A stretch of 64,000 bases of DNA from Botryococcus braunii (GCA_002005505.1 MVGU01001123.1:26001-90000); one strand, 5' to 3'. Counted from the first letter of the stretch, positions 1-10,250 are shown. The notes: a model not told the origin generated them from the letters alone. Numbers and translations are program-made.

Positions 1-1581
1 TCCCATTCTGCTATGCCAGAGGTATCGTCTGGCACAGTTGTGTGAGTTTTGGGTGGGGGTTTTGGACTTCACAGCAGCTGAAATTCTTCTGTGGTTAACA
101 CTGGGACTCAGAGCTACAACTTGATGAATATAAAATAGCCCTTTCTCTGCACTGATCCGAGACCTCCAGCTGTTTGGACCACAGACTTCAGTGAACGCTC
201 CAACATCATCTGTGCGAAAGACTGCCCCATCCCGCAATGCTGCAGATACTGACAGTATGTTTGAGGTTGCAGAAGGAACACACTGAACATGATGTATCCA
301 CAGGGGAACTCCCACTCGACTGAGGATGCAGACAGAGCCTGATGCTACAATTCCTCCAGTGGCATCTGAAGTGGCCAGATGTAATGGGATGGGTTTGGCA
401 TGCACAGTTGGATTATGTAGTAGGGTCACATCATTCACCAGATGTACAGATGCTCCACTGTCCACCAGCCAGGATTGCAGAGACGAATTTCTGACAGGAG
501 TCTTCAGGATGTTGAGGGAAATTATGTATGGCATACCTCCAGGTGGTGGAGGTGGGGGAGCTGGGGGTTGGAACCATGCCGGAAAGGCATCCAGTCCAGG
601 GTGCGCCAGCTGGGCTGCAGGAGGGTGTGGGCCACCCATATGTGGAGGTCCCTGTGGCCACATTCCCTGCAATTGTTGGACCGCTGCCACTACGTTCCGT
701 TGGGTCTCCTCGTCCCGCTTCCTCTTTCGACAGTCCCTCCAGTAATGCCCCTTCTTATTGCAGTAGTTGCAGATGCCCTTAGTCTCGGACTTGGCCTCAG
801 AGACAGTTGGTTGGGCCTGCTGATGGACTGCACTGGCAGCTGGTGGGGTATTGGCTCCACTGGAGCCTTGTCCAAGAGCCAAAACCCTTGGTTGGCGAGG
901 AGCATATTCATCAAAACCCACTGCAGCTGCTGTGTTGCGCAGAAGTCCAGCCAGCTTCTCCAGGGGTTGTGCTGCAGCAGTTGTGATCATTCCTGGCTCT
1001 TTAGCTGCATCAGGCAAGCCCTGCACAATCTGGGTTGCAACGTGTGCATCCAGTAGAGCATGGTTGTTCCTGTCAAGGCATGCCTTCAGGTTGATCATTC
1101 TGTTGACATATTGCGAAATCGTCTCGTCATGTTTCATTCCCTGGCTCATTTCTTGGAGCCAATCTGCATTGGCCTCGATATTATATCCACCAATAAACTT
1201 TCTGCAGATGAACTCATATGCATCATAAGCAGAGGGCAGATTAGACAGAGGTCCCAGCCATTCCTCTGGGACTGACTCATAAATCAGTAACATTGCGGCT
1301 GCGTCATGTGCTGTACCAGGCATAGCCTCCAGGATGGCAGGCAAAGACCCTTTTGACTCATTTGCTGCCAAAAATGCATTCTTCCAAACAATAATATTTG
1401 TCCCCCGTTCCTTCAGTTTTATGTGTACCTTGACATTTGTTGGGATAATCTTGGGCAGCTCATCTCCGCTGCCTCTTGAGGTGCTGGGAGTACACGGTTC
1501 TCTGATGGGTGTGGATGAGGCTGGTTCACTGCTTGACGTTGATGCTCCACTAGCTGATGATCCTTTCTTCTTGGAAGTCAT
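1..1581 (-). CDS. gag-pol: copia-1 gag-protease, runs off left edge
   Basis: This is the 5' part of a Ty1/copia polyprotein. I read it codon by codon from the ATG at 1581 to position 1 and found no stop (527 codons). An N-terminal Ser/Thr/Lys-rich stretch leads into a gag core of the UBN2/retrotran-gag kind. A CCHC zinc knuckle (CX2CX4HX4C) lies at residues 271-284 and binds the packaged RNA. The aspartic protease active site is D374-S-G (WLVDSGAS context). The last residues before the edge (CARRYLWHSRMG) start the GAG-pre-integrase zinc domain, so integrase, RT and RNase H should lie to the left of the window. The start is supported by the overlap with the stop of the small upstream ORF (ATGA) and by the same MTSKKKG start in copia-3. 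It is the least damaged copia copy here. Confidence 0.93.
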   Translation of the reverse strand, partial: MTSKKKGSSASGASTSSSEPASSTPIREPCTPSTSRGSGDELPKIIPTNVKVHIKLKERGTNIIVWKNAFLAANESKGSLPAILEAMPGTAHDAAAMLLIYESVPEEWLGPLSNLPSAYDAYEFICRKFIGGYNIEANADWLQEMSQGMKHDETISQYVNRMINLKACLDRNNHALLDAHVATQIVQGLPDAAKEPGMITTAAAQPLEKLAGLLRNTAAAVGFDEYAPRQPRVLALGQGSSGANTPPAASAVHQQAQPTVSEAKSETKGICNYCNKKGHYWRDCRKRKRDEETQRNVVAAVQQLQGMWPQGPPHMGGPHPPAAQLAHPGLDAFPAWFQPPAPPPPPPGGMPYIISLNILKTPVRNSSLQSWLVDSGASVHLVNDVTLLHNPTVHAKPIPLHLATSDATGGIVASGSVCILSRVGVPLWIHHVQCVPSATSNILSVSAALRDGAVFRTDDVGAFTEVCGPNSWRSRISAEKGLFYIHQVVALSPSVNHRRISAAVKSKTPTQNSHNCARRYLWHSRMG

Positions 1582-1850
1582 AATTCCCCAGTTGTCTTAT
1601 AACTCCAGTACTCGCAAGGTAGCAGCAAGATCTTACTTCTGAACCAGGTGGGTTGAGCTAACGGACAGCCAACGTGAAGGTGAAAGATGTAGTCTTTGAC
1701 GATAAAGGCTCTCTCGTCAGGATTGCGGTCTCCACGTTGTCCTCCTTCTCTGATTAGTTCGTTGTATGACGGAGGTCCTGATCTCAAGCGCGCTGGAACG
1801 TTGAGGTTGGTGGTCTTCCTGGCTGTTTGCTTTGTCCGCTTCTTCGCCAT
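1578..1850 (-). CDS. copia-1 ORF1, histone-H3-tail-like N-terminus
   Basis: A 90-codon ORF between the primer binding site and gag. It starts MAKKRTKQTARKTT; residues 5-12 (RTKQTARK) equal residues 2-9 of histone H3, including the K4 and K9 contexts. Next comes a PPSYN motif (a PPxY-type sequence) in a Pro/Arg/Gly-rich region. Its TGA overlaps the gag ATG as ATGA, an arrangement that elsewhere allows termination-reinitiation. The second half differs from the related ORFs of copia-2 and copia-3, which carry a conserved hydrophobic segment (FPVYPAYK...WE-SF-N) and an acidic tail; here that part looks deleted and frameshifted. The ORF sits at the same place in three elements, so it is a family trait. 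Function is unknown. That it mimics an H3 tail is my inference from sequence only; a merely basic nucleic-acid-binding N-terminus is the alternative. Confidence 0.6.
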   Translation of the reverse strand: MAKKRTKQTARKTTNLNVPARLRSGPPSYNELIREGGQRGDRNPDERAFIVKDYIFHLHVGCPLAQPTWFRSKILLLPCEYWSYKTTGEL

Positions 1851-1905
1851 TCACAGTCTAGTGAGCTCCGATTTAGGCGCCACCCACTCTCAGCATCCGA
1901 GCCCG

Positions 1906-1918
1906 TGGGCCCATAACC
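1906..1918 (-). promoter_or_regulatory. copia-1 primer binding site (half-tRNA-iMet type)
   Basis: Directly next to the LTR end, the minus strand reads GGTTATGGGCCCA. This is complementary to the anticodon stem-loop of initiator tRNA-Met (CTGGGCCCATAACC), the primer type known from Drosophila copia, and not to the tRNA 3' end. Confidence 0.75.
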
Positions 1919-2609
1919 TGAAATATTCTGGGCTTGGCGTATCCTGCATGGTGGCGGCACGGAGGGTGTTAGACGATGTCCTCCTACTTGTGCGTTGTTA
2001 AGTAGGCACGGACATATACAAGTCAAGGACTGGTTAGCAACTGATTGATAGACACCCGGAGTGCCACTATAGTTCCAACCAAGTGTTACAATATCTCTCA
2101 TCTCTCCTAACAAGGTGACGCAGTTCAAACACGCCTAACCTGCTCTCACCCAGGTCGTGTTCATTACTTTGTCCGATGAGCTAAACTCAACTCTATATGT
2201 CTAACATGTTCTAACAATGTTCATCTGAGTGCTAAATCCAGGAATACAATAAGGATTAAGTCACCTGCATGGTGGCGGCACGGAGGGTGTTAGACGATGT
2301 CCTCCTACTTGTGCGTTGTTAAGTAGGCACGGACATATACAAGTCAAGGACTGGTTAGCAACTGATTGATAGACACCCGGAGTGCCACTATAGTTCCAAC
2401 CAAGTGCCTTCCCTATCCGTGCTTGCCCCATATGCCTCCTTTCTACAAACGTGTCTGTAACTTGCGTTATGATAGTCTTCGTTCAAATGCATGTATTGCC
2501 TGGCAGAACTCAGGGTTCTGCCTCTCTTTCCTAATTGGTATTGTCTTCATACGGAGACTTGCCATTATTACTCCTCTGAGGGAAAGGCATAAAATTAATT
2601 AACACAACA
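1919..2609 (-). mobile_element. copia-1 5' LTR
   Basis: A 691-bp LTR with TG...CA ends (plus strand TGAAATATT...ACACAACA), next to the PBS and followed on the far side by Ty3-A LTR sequence. It carries two identical 143-bp blocks (1943-2085 and 2264-2406). Each block is bounded by an imperfect inverted repeat, GGCACGGAGGGTGT...ACACCCGGAGTGCC. The element has therefore inserted into the older LTR-A sequence that resumes at 2610. Confidence 0.85.
1943..2406 (-). repeat. intra-LTR direct repeat pair, 143 bp x 2
   Basis: Copies at 1943-2085 and 2264-2406 appear identical by eye. The corresponding pair in the other copia LTRs of the window has the same spacing but a different internal sequence. 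Confidence 0.9.
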
Positions 2610-3220
2610 CACCTTAGTCAAGGAGCCGCAGCATACCGGTCGACCACCGAAGCAACACCAACACGTACAAGTAAGTGCCAATATTTCCAAGGAGATTTAT
2701 CATTTGCCACAGTCATATCCTAGACTGAGGTGAAGCAACAGCACCTAGATCAAGCCGCACGTTCAGTGCCACGCACCCAAGCCGTAGGGAACAATCGTCC
2801 CAAGCCCTCGAGCCAAGGAAGAATAGATACATCCTTGAATAGCCTTGTAAGCTCGCCAAATACAGTTTTAGTAATAACAGAACCTTGAAAGACGCAATTG
2901 TTGAAGTCCACACGAACCGCGACCACACCACTAGGTAGCCGCGCGCCTCACCGACTAAAATAGTCCGACCGACCCGAACAAGCCGGCGAAAGCCGAATCG
3001 GCAACCCGGAGCCTTTCAGACCGTAATATCGACATGTCATGACACCGTAACAGCTAGGTCTCAGGGCCGTAATCCCTGGGTGGCGATCCTGTCCAGACGT
3101 ACCTTTAACAGTAATTGACCGCAGCAGCACAACCCAGATTCAAAACCCTGATAAAATTCAGCCATTTAAACGCCAAAAAATTTGGATACCGTTGGGCACG
3201 GGTACCCTATATGGCTGCAT
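2610..3220 (+). mobile_element. Ty3-A 5' LTR remnant (LTR-A family)
   Basis: About 600 bp matching 46088-46676, ending in TTGGATACCGTTGGGCACGG-type sequence at 3178-3212. The front of the LTR is cut off by copia-1. The last bases (...TATATGGCTGCA) differ from the AGCACGCTACA ending of the copies at 12161 and 46688, so the exact LTR end is uncertain. Confidence 0.7.
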
Positions 3221-4132
3221 CGTCAAGGGAGTTTTAGCGCGTAGACTTAGTCATCGCCTGGGCTGTCCGACGAATCTGACTCTTCTGCGCAGATTTGCCG
3301 TGTTTATTGTACAAAGACGTACCGTATTTCGAATCAGTTGAGCTTTATCCGCATATAGGACTGGGTATACCCCTTTAGGAGGGGCTTGATTACATTCCGT
3401 TTGTCGCAGGAATTAACAGCAAAAGCATCGGCAATGACCGTTTGGAGCGAAACCATACTTTAGGAAAGTTCAGTTTGAAGCACATCATCATCTGTACCGC
3501 AGAGTTAGTTGAGACAAAGTAATTGATTGTAGCACTTGAATTCCGTTTGTGTGAATCCTATCAACAGTAAAGACCTTAATTTCATAGCCGCGATTGCTTG
3601 ATTGTTTGTTTATCGAAATCTTTGCAGCCCCGAAGATCGCGGTAGTTTGATACGCATCAGGAAGAATATATATTTGATCGATCTAAGAAATTGTAGTAGC
3701 AGTTCTTGTAGTATTTAAAGATCATTCATAGTACCTTTGTAAGGATTGCCTTTATCATCTGGAAGTCCAAGGTTGGTAGTGAGACCTTGTTTAGGTTGAA
3801 GATACTGCAACCTTAGTAATACGATTCGTTAATTTTATAACTGCAGTGAATGTAATAAGCAGAAAGAAACCTTGTAATACCGAACTTACAATAGACTAGC
3901 ATTGTACGATTGCAATTGGGTTCGCGGGATGCCCCTTTAGGAGGGGTCTGATTACACTCCGTTTGTTGAACAGGCACCCCTACAGCCAGCTAAAATAGCA
4001 GAATCAGCAATACAGTAAGTGGCAGTACCGGCAATATCTGACATTAATTTGTGTCGTGGACACACGAGCGTAATCTCTCATAGTGTGTTAGGCCATCTAG
4101 AGCACAAGGCCTTATTTGATCAAGAAACTAGA
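3221..4132 (+). other. Ty3-A untranslated leader
   Basis: No gene seen. The leader contains two copies of a 35-nt sequence (3370-3404 and 3932-3966, three mismatches) that starts with the palindrome CCCCTTTAGGAGGGG. A shortened form of the same palindrome is seen at the polypurine tract near 9684. I could not assign a primer binding site to a known tRNA. Confidence 0.5.
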
Positions 4133-7100
4133 ATGGCAGACGTACAAACTCCTGTTCGTTTAGAATTTTTCTATGGAAAGCCCACAGAGGACCCTTTTCA
4201 GTGGCTTGAGTCTTTTGAGTTGTTCATTGAGATCAACCATGTTGTGGGCGATCGAGTTTTAAGATTTGTCAAACACGCAATGCGTGAAGAAGCATATACC
4301 TGGTTTCGTGCAAATCAAGATGACTTTAATGACTGGGATGAATGCAAGGAGGCTTTTCTCGAAAGATTTGGCCTCGACAAGGACACCCTTATGTTGAAAT
4401 TAGACACATGTGCACAACAATCTAATGAGACTGTTAGGAGTTATGCTGACAGATTCAGGAAAATAGTGGGTTATTTGCAGAAGTCTCTGCCACCCAGAAT
4501 GATAACACAACTATTCGTAAAAGGCCTAGTACCACATCTACGTGAGAGGGTTCAGATGACCTACCCCGGCAAAGGAGCGTTAGCCGACATTATAAAATTG
4601 GCAGCTGATTATGAACAAACATTCGGACACGCGCCTTTAGGGGGCATGTATTCAAGCCAGAACATACAAGTGCCGGTGCGCGAGAGGATGGATCAATGGA
4701 ATCGCCGCGCCGATGACAATGTGGATCACCGTGCACCACGCCCGCCGCCGCAGCAAAATCAGAGGGAGAACAATAGAGACAACAGAAATTGGCAGCGCCA
4801 GCGAGACTTTCCGGAGCGACGCAACCAGCAGCAACCAGCAGTACCGCCTAGACAGATTGCTCCAATCAACCCACCAAGGGAGGCACCTGCGCCACCCCCA
4901 ATTAATGACATTGACACCCTCACAAGGGAGATGGAGAGACTACGAATTCAAATCGCAGAACTACAGCGACAGCCCATAGCCAACTTCACCAAGTTTGTGG
5001 AGCATGAACAGCAACCGGAGCAACCGCCCCCGGAGCACGCCACAATAATGTATGATGGATTTACGGATCCTTTTCCCGTGTATCCTATATATGCCACTAA
5101 GAGGCCAGCAGAAAGTCCACCTGAAGCAAACCAACTGCTGCTTCGGCGCCGCCCCAACAATCTGAAGGACACCACAGTTGACCCAAGAAACATACCAAGG
5201 CCTGCCGCCCCTCGGCCTGCACCAGCTCAGAGACAACCAGTAGAACCTACAACACCAGCAGCACCCCCGCCTGCACCTGCAAGGGAGCCAGCAGCGCGTC
5301 CACATGTGGACCTTGGAGGATTGCCTCCCCTACCTAATGCCGCACGTCCCGCTGCCTACAGGAGACCAGTGGCCATCGCACCAGCAACGGCAGAACCCAT
5401 TCAGCAGATTAAAGGGCTTCCCATGAAGCTCACCGTACAAACCTACCTGAACCACATCAGCGAGGAGGAGTTCAACAAGTCAATCAAGGAGCTAAAGGAG
5501 TCCCGTGAGGAATTCCTGCGTACCAGACAGCGAGACCCGCCGTCGGCGAGAGCTACCAACACGGAAGTTATCTACGTTTCTGGAGGGACCACCTCAACTA
5601 GCGAGACTGACAACGAGGAGTCACCTTCAGCGCGAGTCCCACAATCAAACCTGCAAAGGAATCCGGTGAACACTACGGTTGCCACCGTACCCATAATCAT
5701 TAATGACTTAGTATTTGAGGATGGCATCATTGATACTGGTGCCACAAACACAATGATTTCACAATCAGCCGCACGACAGTTAAATTTAATTGATCAGATT
5801 GAGCCTTCACGTCTTAGATACTCGTGTGCAGATGGGAAAATGTCCACTCCTTGGGGCATTATTCGCAAGCTCCCTGTAGGAGTTGAGGGCTTAGTAATAC
5901 CAATTGACGTATTTGTTAGTGGAGCGACTTCTTATGATGTACTTCTTGGAACAGATTGGCTTACTCAGGCTCACGCCGAGATAAGTTTCGCAAAACAAGA
6001 AATGTCCTTTCGTATTGAACCACAAATTATGGGGAGAGTTCCCATCACTGTCATGCCTGCCAGTAAAAGCAGCAACCGATATTGCGTCGCGAGAGTCCCC
6101 GGAATAGACTTCGAAGGTCCCGCGGGTCACCCCGCCGAGCCAAGGGTACCGAGGGTACCCGGCCTACCGAACGAAATTATAAACATTGAGGACGATCTGT
6201 CAGAAGAATCCCAGGAAGAAACAGACCTTTATTCCGGGAGTGAGGGAGAAATTCCTAGTACTGAACCCTCCGATGAGGAGGAAGAGTATTCGGAGGAGCA
6301 TGAGGCTTTCTCTTCCGAAAGTGAGATTGAGATTTACAATGCGACAGTAAGCAACGAGGGTCGAGAGCTTGAGTTAGCAGCGCATCCCTACATGACTGAA
6401 GATTGGATGTTAAAAACTAGCATTTTTAGAGAAATTGAAACACAGAGGGGTCCTTTTGACCTCGACGCATGTTGTGATCTCCAAGGTCACAACTCTCAGT
6501 TACCTTTGTATTGGACCGCTGAGGACGATTGTTTACAGCAGAGCTGGACCCATTTGAGTATATATTGCAACCCACGTTTTTCGATAATTGACAGAGTTGT
6601 GAATCACTGTCTCGCGTGTTTCACCAGTAGTCCCTTTACCACTAGTGCAGTACTTGTGCTACCATGGTGGCCTTCCGCCCCTTGGTTTCCTACAGTAATG
6701 GAGGAATTTGAGATCATCAAACAATACCCTCCTGGTGTGCAGCTTTTCACAGCCCCTGGAGAGGACCCTGCAGGTCCGCGACGTCGTTCTGGCCCTACCA
6801 GATGGCCTGTCATTATTGTTCGTGTCCCCACCTCCCTTAGGAAGGAAGATCCTGGTATGCAGAAGTTGAGAGAGATAATAAATACTGAAAAGATGAAACA
6901 GGACCCCGATCCCATGTTAAAAATCACCACCGGGATGCGAAAATTGGGTCCTATGAGAGAACAAGAGATTGAGAGATCAGTACAGGAGTACAAGGATGTA
7001 TTTACCCCAGGTATAGTACAAGAGAGAACCACCTTAATGCACCACCGCATAGACACTGGGGATGCGGTCCCCATCAAAACACGCCCTTATCGCTTGTCCC

Positions 7101-9460
7101 GTTCGGAGGATCAGGTGATCGAGGAAGAAGTTCATAAACTGCTCGAGGCTGGAGTGATAGTGCCTTCCAGCTCTCCTTGGTCTAGTTCGCCTGTGTTAGT
7201 AGGCAAGCCGGATGGCTCTGTCCGGTTTTGTATTGACTACCGCCCATTAAACGCGGTTACCAGACGTGACAACTACCCCATGCCTAGGATAGACGAGACC
7301 CTAGATTCCTTAGGCCAGGGGGTGGAATACTTGAGTAAGCTTGATTGCAAGTCAGCCTTTTGGTTGATACCAATAGCCCCAGAGGACCGTGCAAAGACCG
7401 CTTCTACTACCAAAGAAGGTTTATTCGAGTTCGTATCAATGCCGTTCGGCTTGCGTAATGCCCCGGCTACGCTTCAGAGATTTGTTAACACTCTGTTGCA
7501 AGACTTAATAGGAAAGTGTTGTGTCATTTATCTAGATGACTGTTTGATATACAGCCGCACATTTGAGGACCACCTCACACATCTGAAATTAGTGCTTGAA
7601 CGCTTCCGTGCGGTGGGCTTTAGAGCCAACCCAGCCAAGTGTGAGTTATGTTGCAGTGAAGTGTTGTACTTAGGATACATTATTACGCCCCAAGGCATAA
7701 AGCCCAACCCTTCCAAGGTTGAGGCAGTTCTCAACGCAGCACCGCCGACGAACGTTACCGAAGTCAGGTCCTTTTTGGGACTTGCAAACTACTACAGGAG
7801 ATTTCTGCACAACATGGCCGCCATATCTGCCCCTTTGACGCGGCTCACGAGAAAGGGGGTTGTTTTCAACTGGACCACTGACTGCCAAGCCGCCTTCGAA
7901 GCCATCAAGGCCATGCTAGTGGATGCGCCGCTTCTACGATACCCCGACTTCAGCAAGAAATTCACGCTATATACTGATTGGCAGCCCGGAGCCGCCGCCG
8001 CTATTCTGGGCCAGGAGCTCGAGGACGGTGACCATGTGATCGCATACGCCAGCAAAACTTTACAAGGAGCAGAGCTCAACTACTCTCCAACGGATGGGGA
8101 GCTGCTTGCCATAGTGTGGGCCGTGAAGCTATTCCGCCCCTACCTCTATGGAGTTCAATTTACTATAGTAACAGACCACAAAGCTTTGAAGTGGTTACTC
8201 ACCACACGCAATTTGTCCGGCAAGCTAGCACGATACGCCATCGAACTACAAGAATATGACTTTGACATCCAGCACCGCTCGGGGACCTTGCATGGGAATG
8301 TGGACTGCCTTTCTCGTCTACGCCTACTGCCGCCCCCTGGAGTTGACTACAGTGAAGAGCCGCCGCCGCCGCCGCTAGAAGAAGAAAATATTGAGGAGAG
8401 CCGCATGCACTGCTGCTACACCATGACCTTGGACAAGGAAAATATGCCGCCCGCCAAAGACACATTGGACCAGGACCAGCCTTACCAGCCACTCGCGTAC
8501 GAGACCACTCAGCGCGGAGAGATAATAACTTCACCAACCCTACGCCGCATGACGACCCCGAAGGATGATGCACCCCCTTCCAGGGACTACCTTCCGGAGA
8601 TGAGAATTGAATCAACACCGATTTATGACCTGCCACCGCCTACAGAGACTTTGTCTGGCCGTTCTGCCGCCCTGGCCAGCCAAGAACCTATGACTACACC
8701 GCGTACGCGTTTTGACAGCCCGCCGCTTACGGAAGATGTACCGTGCCAAGTATGCACGGGAAGAGATGATGAGGAGACCATGCTACTATGTGACCTCTGC
8801 AACCACGGATACCACATCGACTGATTGGAGCCTGCACTGGCCCCGGTACCCAGGGGACCCTGGCTATGCCCTTTATGTGAACAGATTGCAGATGCCGTCC
8901 CCACTCGTGACATTGTGGACGATGAAGAAGTACTTGACTACCTAGCCGCCCTTGAAAGCCCTGGAGCTTGGGACCGCAAGCTACCTGACATTCTTCTGGG
9001 GTACCGGACGAGTCCCCAGGGTTCCACCAAGCACAGCCCCTTCCGGTTGTTGTACGGAAGAGCAGCCACCCTACCTATCGACAACAAGACCTTACCAAGC
9101 ACCACGCCGGACATGGCAGGCGGGGAAGGAAGTTGCCCCCGCGAGAGACATCAAGAGGAGATAGCAGCCGCCCACACCAACATTTTGCGCGCCCAAGAGC
9201 GCCAGAAAAGAGAATACGCTCCGAAGCTGAAGCCCACCAAGCGTGGACGAGAGATTGAAGAAGGGCTACGTAACCTACAGCCTGGAGACTTAATAGCCGT
9301 CAAAAATCGAAAGAAGCACAAGTTGGCCCCACCCTTTGTGGGCCCCTTCATCTTCAAGGAGTACTACGACGACAGCACGCTTGTTATCCAAAATTCTAAA
9401 GGAAAGATGTGGAGGGAATCCATCCACACTATTGGAAAGTACCATCACGACCGCCGTTAA
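4133..9460 (+). pseudogene. gag-pol: Ty3-A gag-pol with Dam-like and PHD domains, integrase deleted
   Basis: Ty3 polyprotein starting MADVQTPV at 4133 (the frame is open from 4019, but this ATG begins the gag homology). Order: gag core about residues 1-170; Pro/Gln/Arg-rich linker without a CCHC knuckle; aspartic protease with D534-T-G-A-T; acidic Ser/Glu segment; a phage-Dam-like domain about 750-905; RT with Y1133-L-D-D; RNase H; then a PHD finger beginning C1538-Q-V-C. A single TGA at 8822-8824 replaces the cysteine expected after H-I-D in the PHD finger, and the same frame continues to 9460 with the last W-x-C-x2-C pair. After the PHD finger only the C-terminal part of integrase remains (YRTSPQGSTKHSPFRLLYG and a GPF-type tail). 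The HHCC finger and the first catalytic acids are missing, so the copy cannot integrate by itself. Confidence 0.9.
6380..6850 (+). other. phage-type Dam-like methyltransferase domain inside Ty3-A pol
   Basis: Between protease and RT. It contains, in the order of the phage DNA N6-adenine methyltransferase (Dam, Pfam PF05869) family: FDLDACCD (residues 775-782), a YWTAEDD-L-Q-W stretch, then C-N-P-R-F (N813-F816) where active enzymes have [DNS]PP[YF], a hydrophobic strand VLVLPWW, and PWF. The third catalytic-motif position is Arg instead of Pro and the fourth Phe, so activity may be lost or altered. Family assignment is from memory of the motif pattern; alternatives are another Rossmann-fold module or chance. 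It is in frame with RT and has no stop. Confidence 0.65.
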
Positions 9461-9685
9461 AATCCAGCCTGAGAGTTGGCTTGAGAACAAACAAGCAATA
9501 TAATCTTATTGAGAATCATACAAGACTGAATGACATGAGCAATAGTACTTTTTAAATAAAGGAGTTGTGACTCCCTGTGGAGGACAAGCTACACTTGAGA
9601 CACCTGCATGATGTACCTTATGCTCGGATGACCGTACCTTATCTTTATAACCCAGAACCAGAAAGACGTTTCACAGTCTTTCTCT

Positions 9686-9711
9686 CCTTTTAGGAGGGGG
9701 GGGGGGGAAAG
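9686..9711 (+). promoter_or_regulatory. Ty3-A polypurine tract
   Basis: AGGAGGGGGG... run followed by AAAGCACGCTACATA and then TGTCGTG, just before the 3' LTR. 9461-9685 is untranslated sequence with no gene seen. The AGCACGCTACA here equals the LTR-A end found at 12151-12161 and 46678-46688, which leaves the exact LTR border uncertain. Confidence 0.6.
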
Positions 9712-9723
9712 CACGCTACATAT

Positions 9724-10250
9724 GTCGTGAAATGGCGTGTGGCTGTGACTGCAAGTGGACAAGCAATAATTGTTGTGCTTCATGGTGCAAAATCAGTAGA
9801 AATAAGATGCCGACGGAAAAGAGACATTTGACAGCTCGGAATTGAGTGGAAAATTGTGATGGTACACCTTCGTCCCGTTGGGGAATAAGACCTAGAAAAT
9901 TGGCGACCTTTTACCATGTAGGCTCCCGATTCTGGTCCCTTTCTAGACCAATTAGGACCCTCAGGAAGTCCCGTGTTACGGAGTACAGCCAGAAGTAGAC
10001 ATTGGCTTCAGACTGAATAGATTTACCTTCTCGTGGGTGCTGTGTGGTGTCGGCCCATGGAAGTGATCGGCACTTAAAGGCACCTACCGATAGATGCCGA
10101 CGGATGTACCTGAACCTAAAGATTGATGATTTGGCAATTCAAAGCCGTTCAAGACCGCTTCTGATATATTCTAAAAGGTTAGCTGCGTGAGAGCTACGCC
10201 GGTATGCACATGAAAGCGCCGGTTGCCTATATAAAGAGGGATGCATGAAA
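9724..10250 (+). mobile_element. Ty3-A 3' LTR, first part, with TATA box
   Basis: From 9946 to 10250 the sequence matches 45540-45840 closely. It contains CCTATATAAAGAGGG at 10227-10241, a good TATA-box core-promoter candidate, present at the same place in the other copy. The LTR match stops abruptly after GAGGGATGC. Confidence 0.7.
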
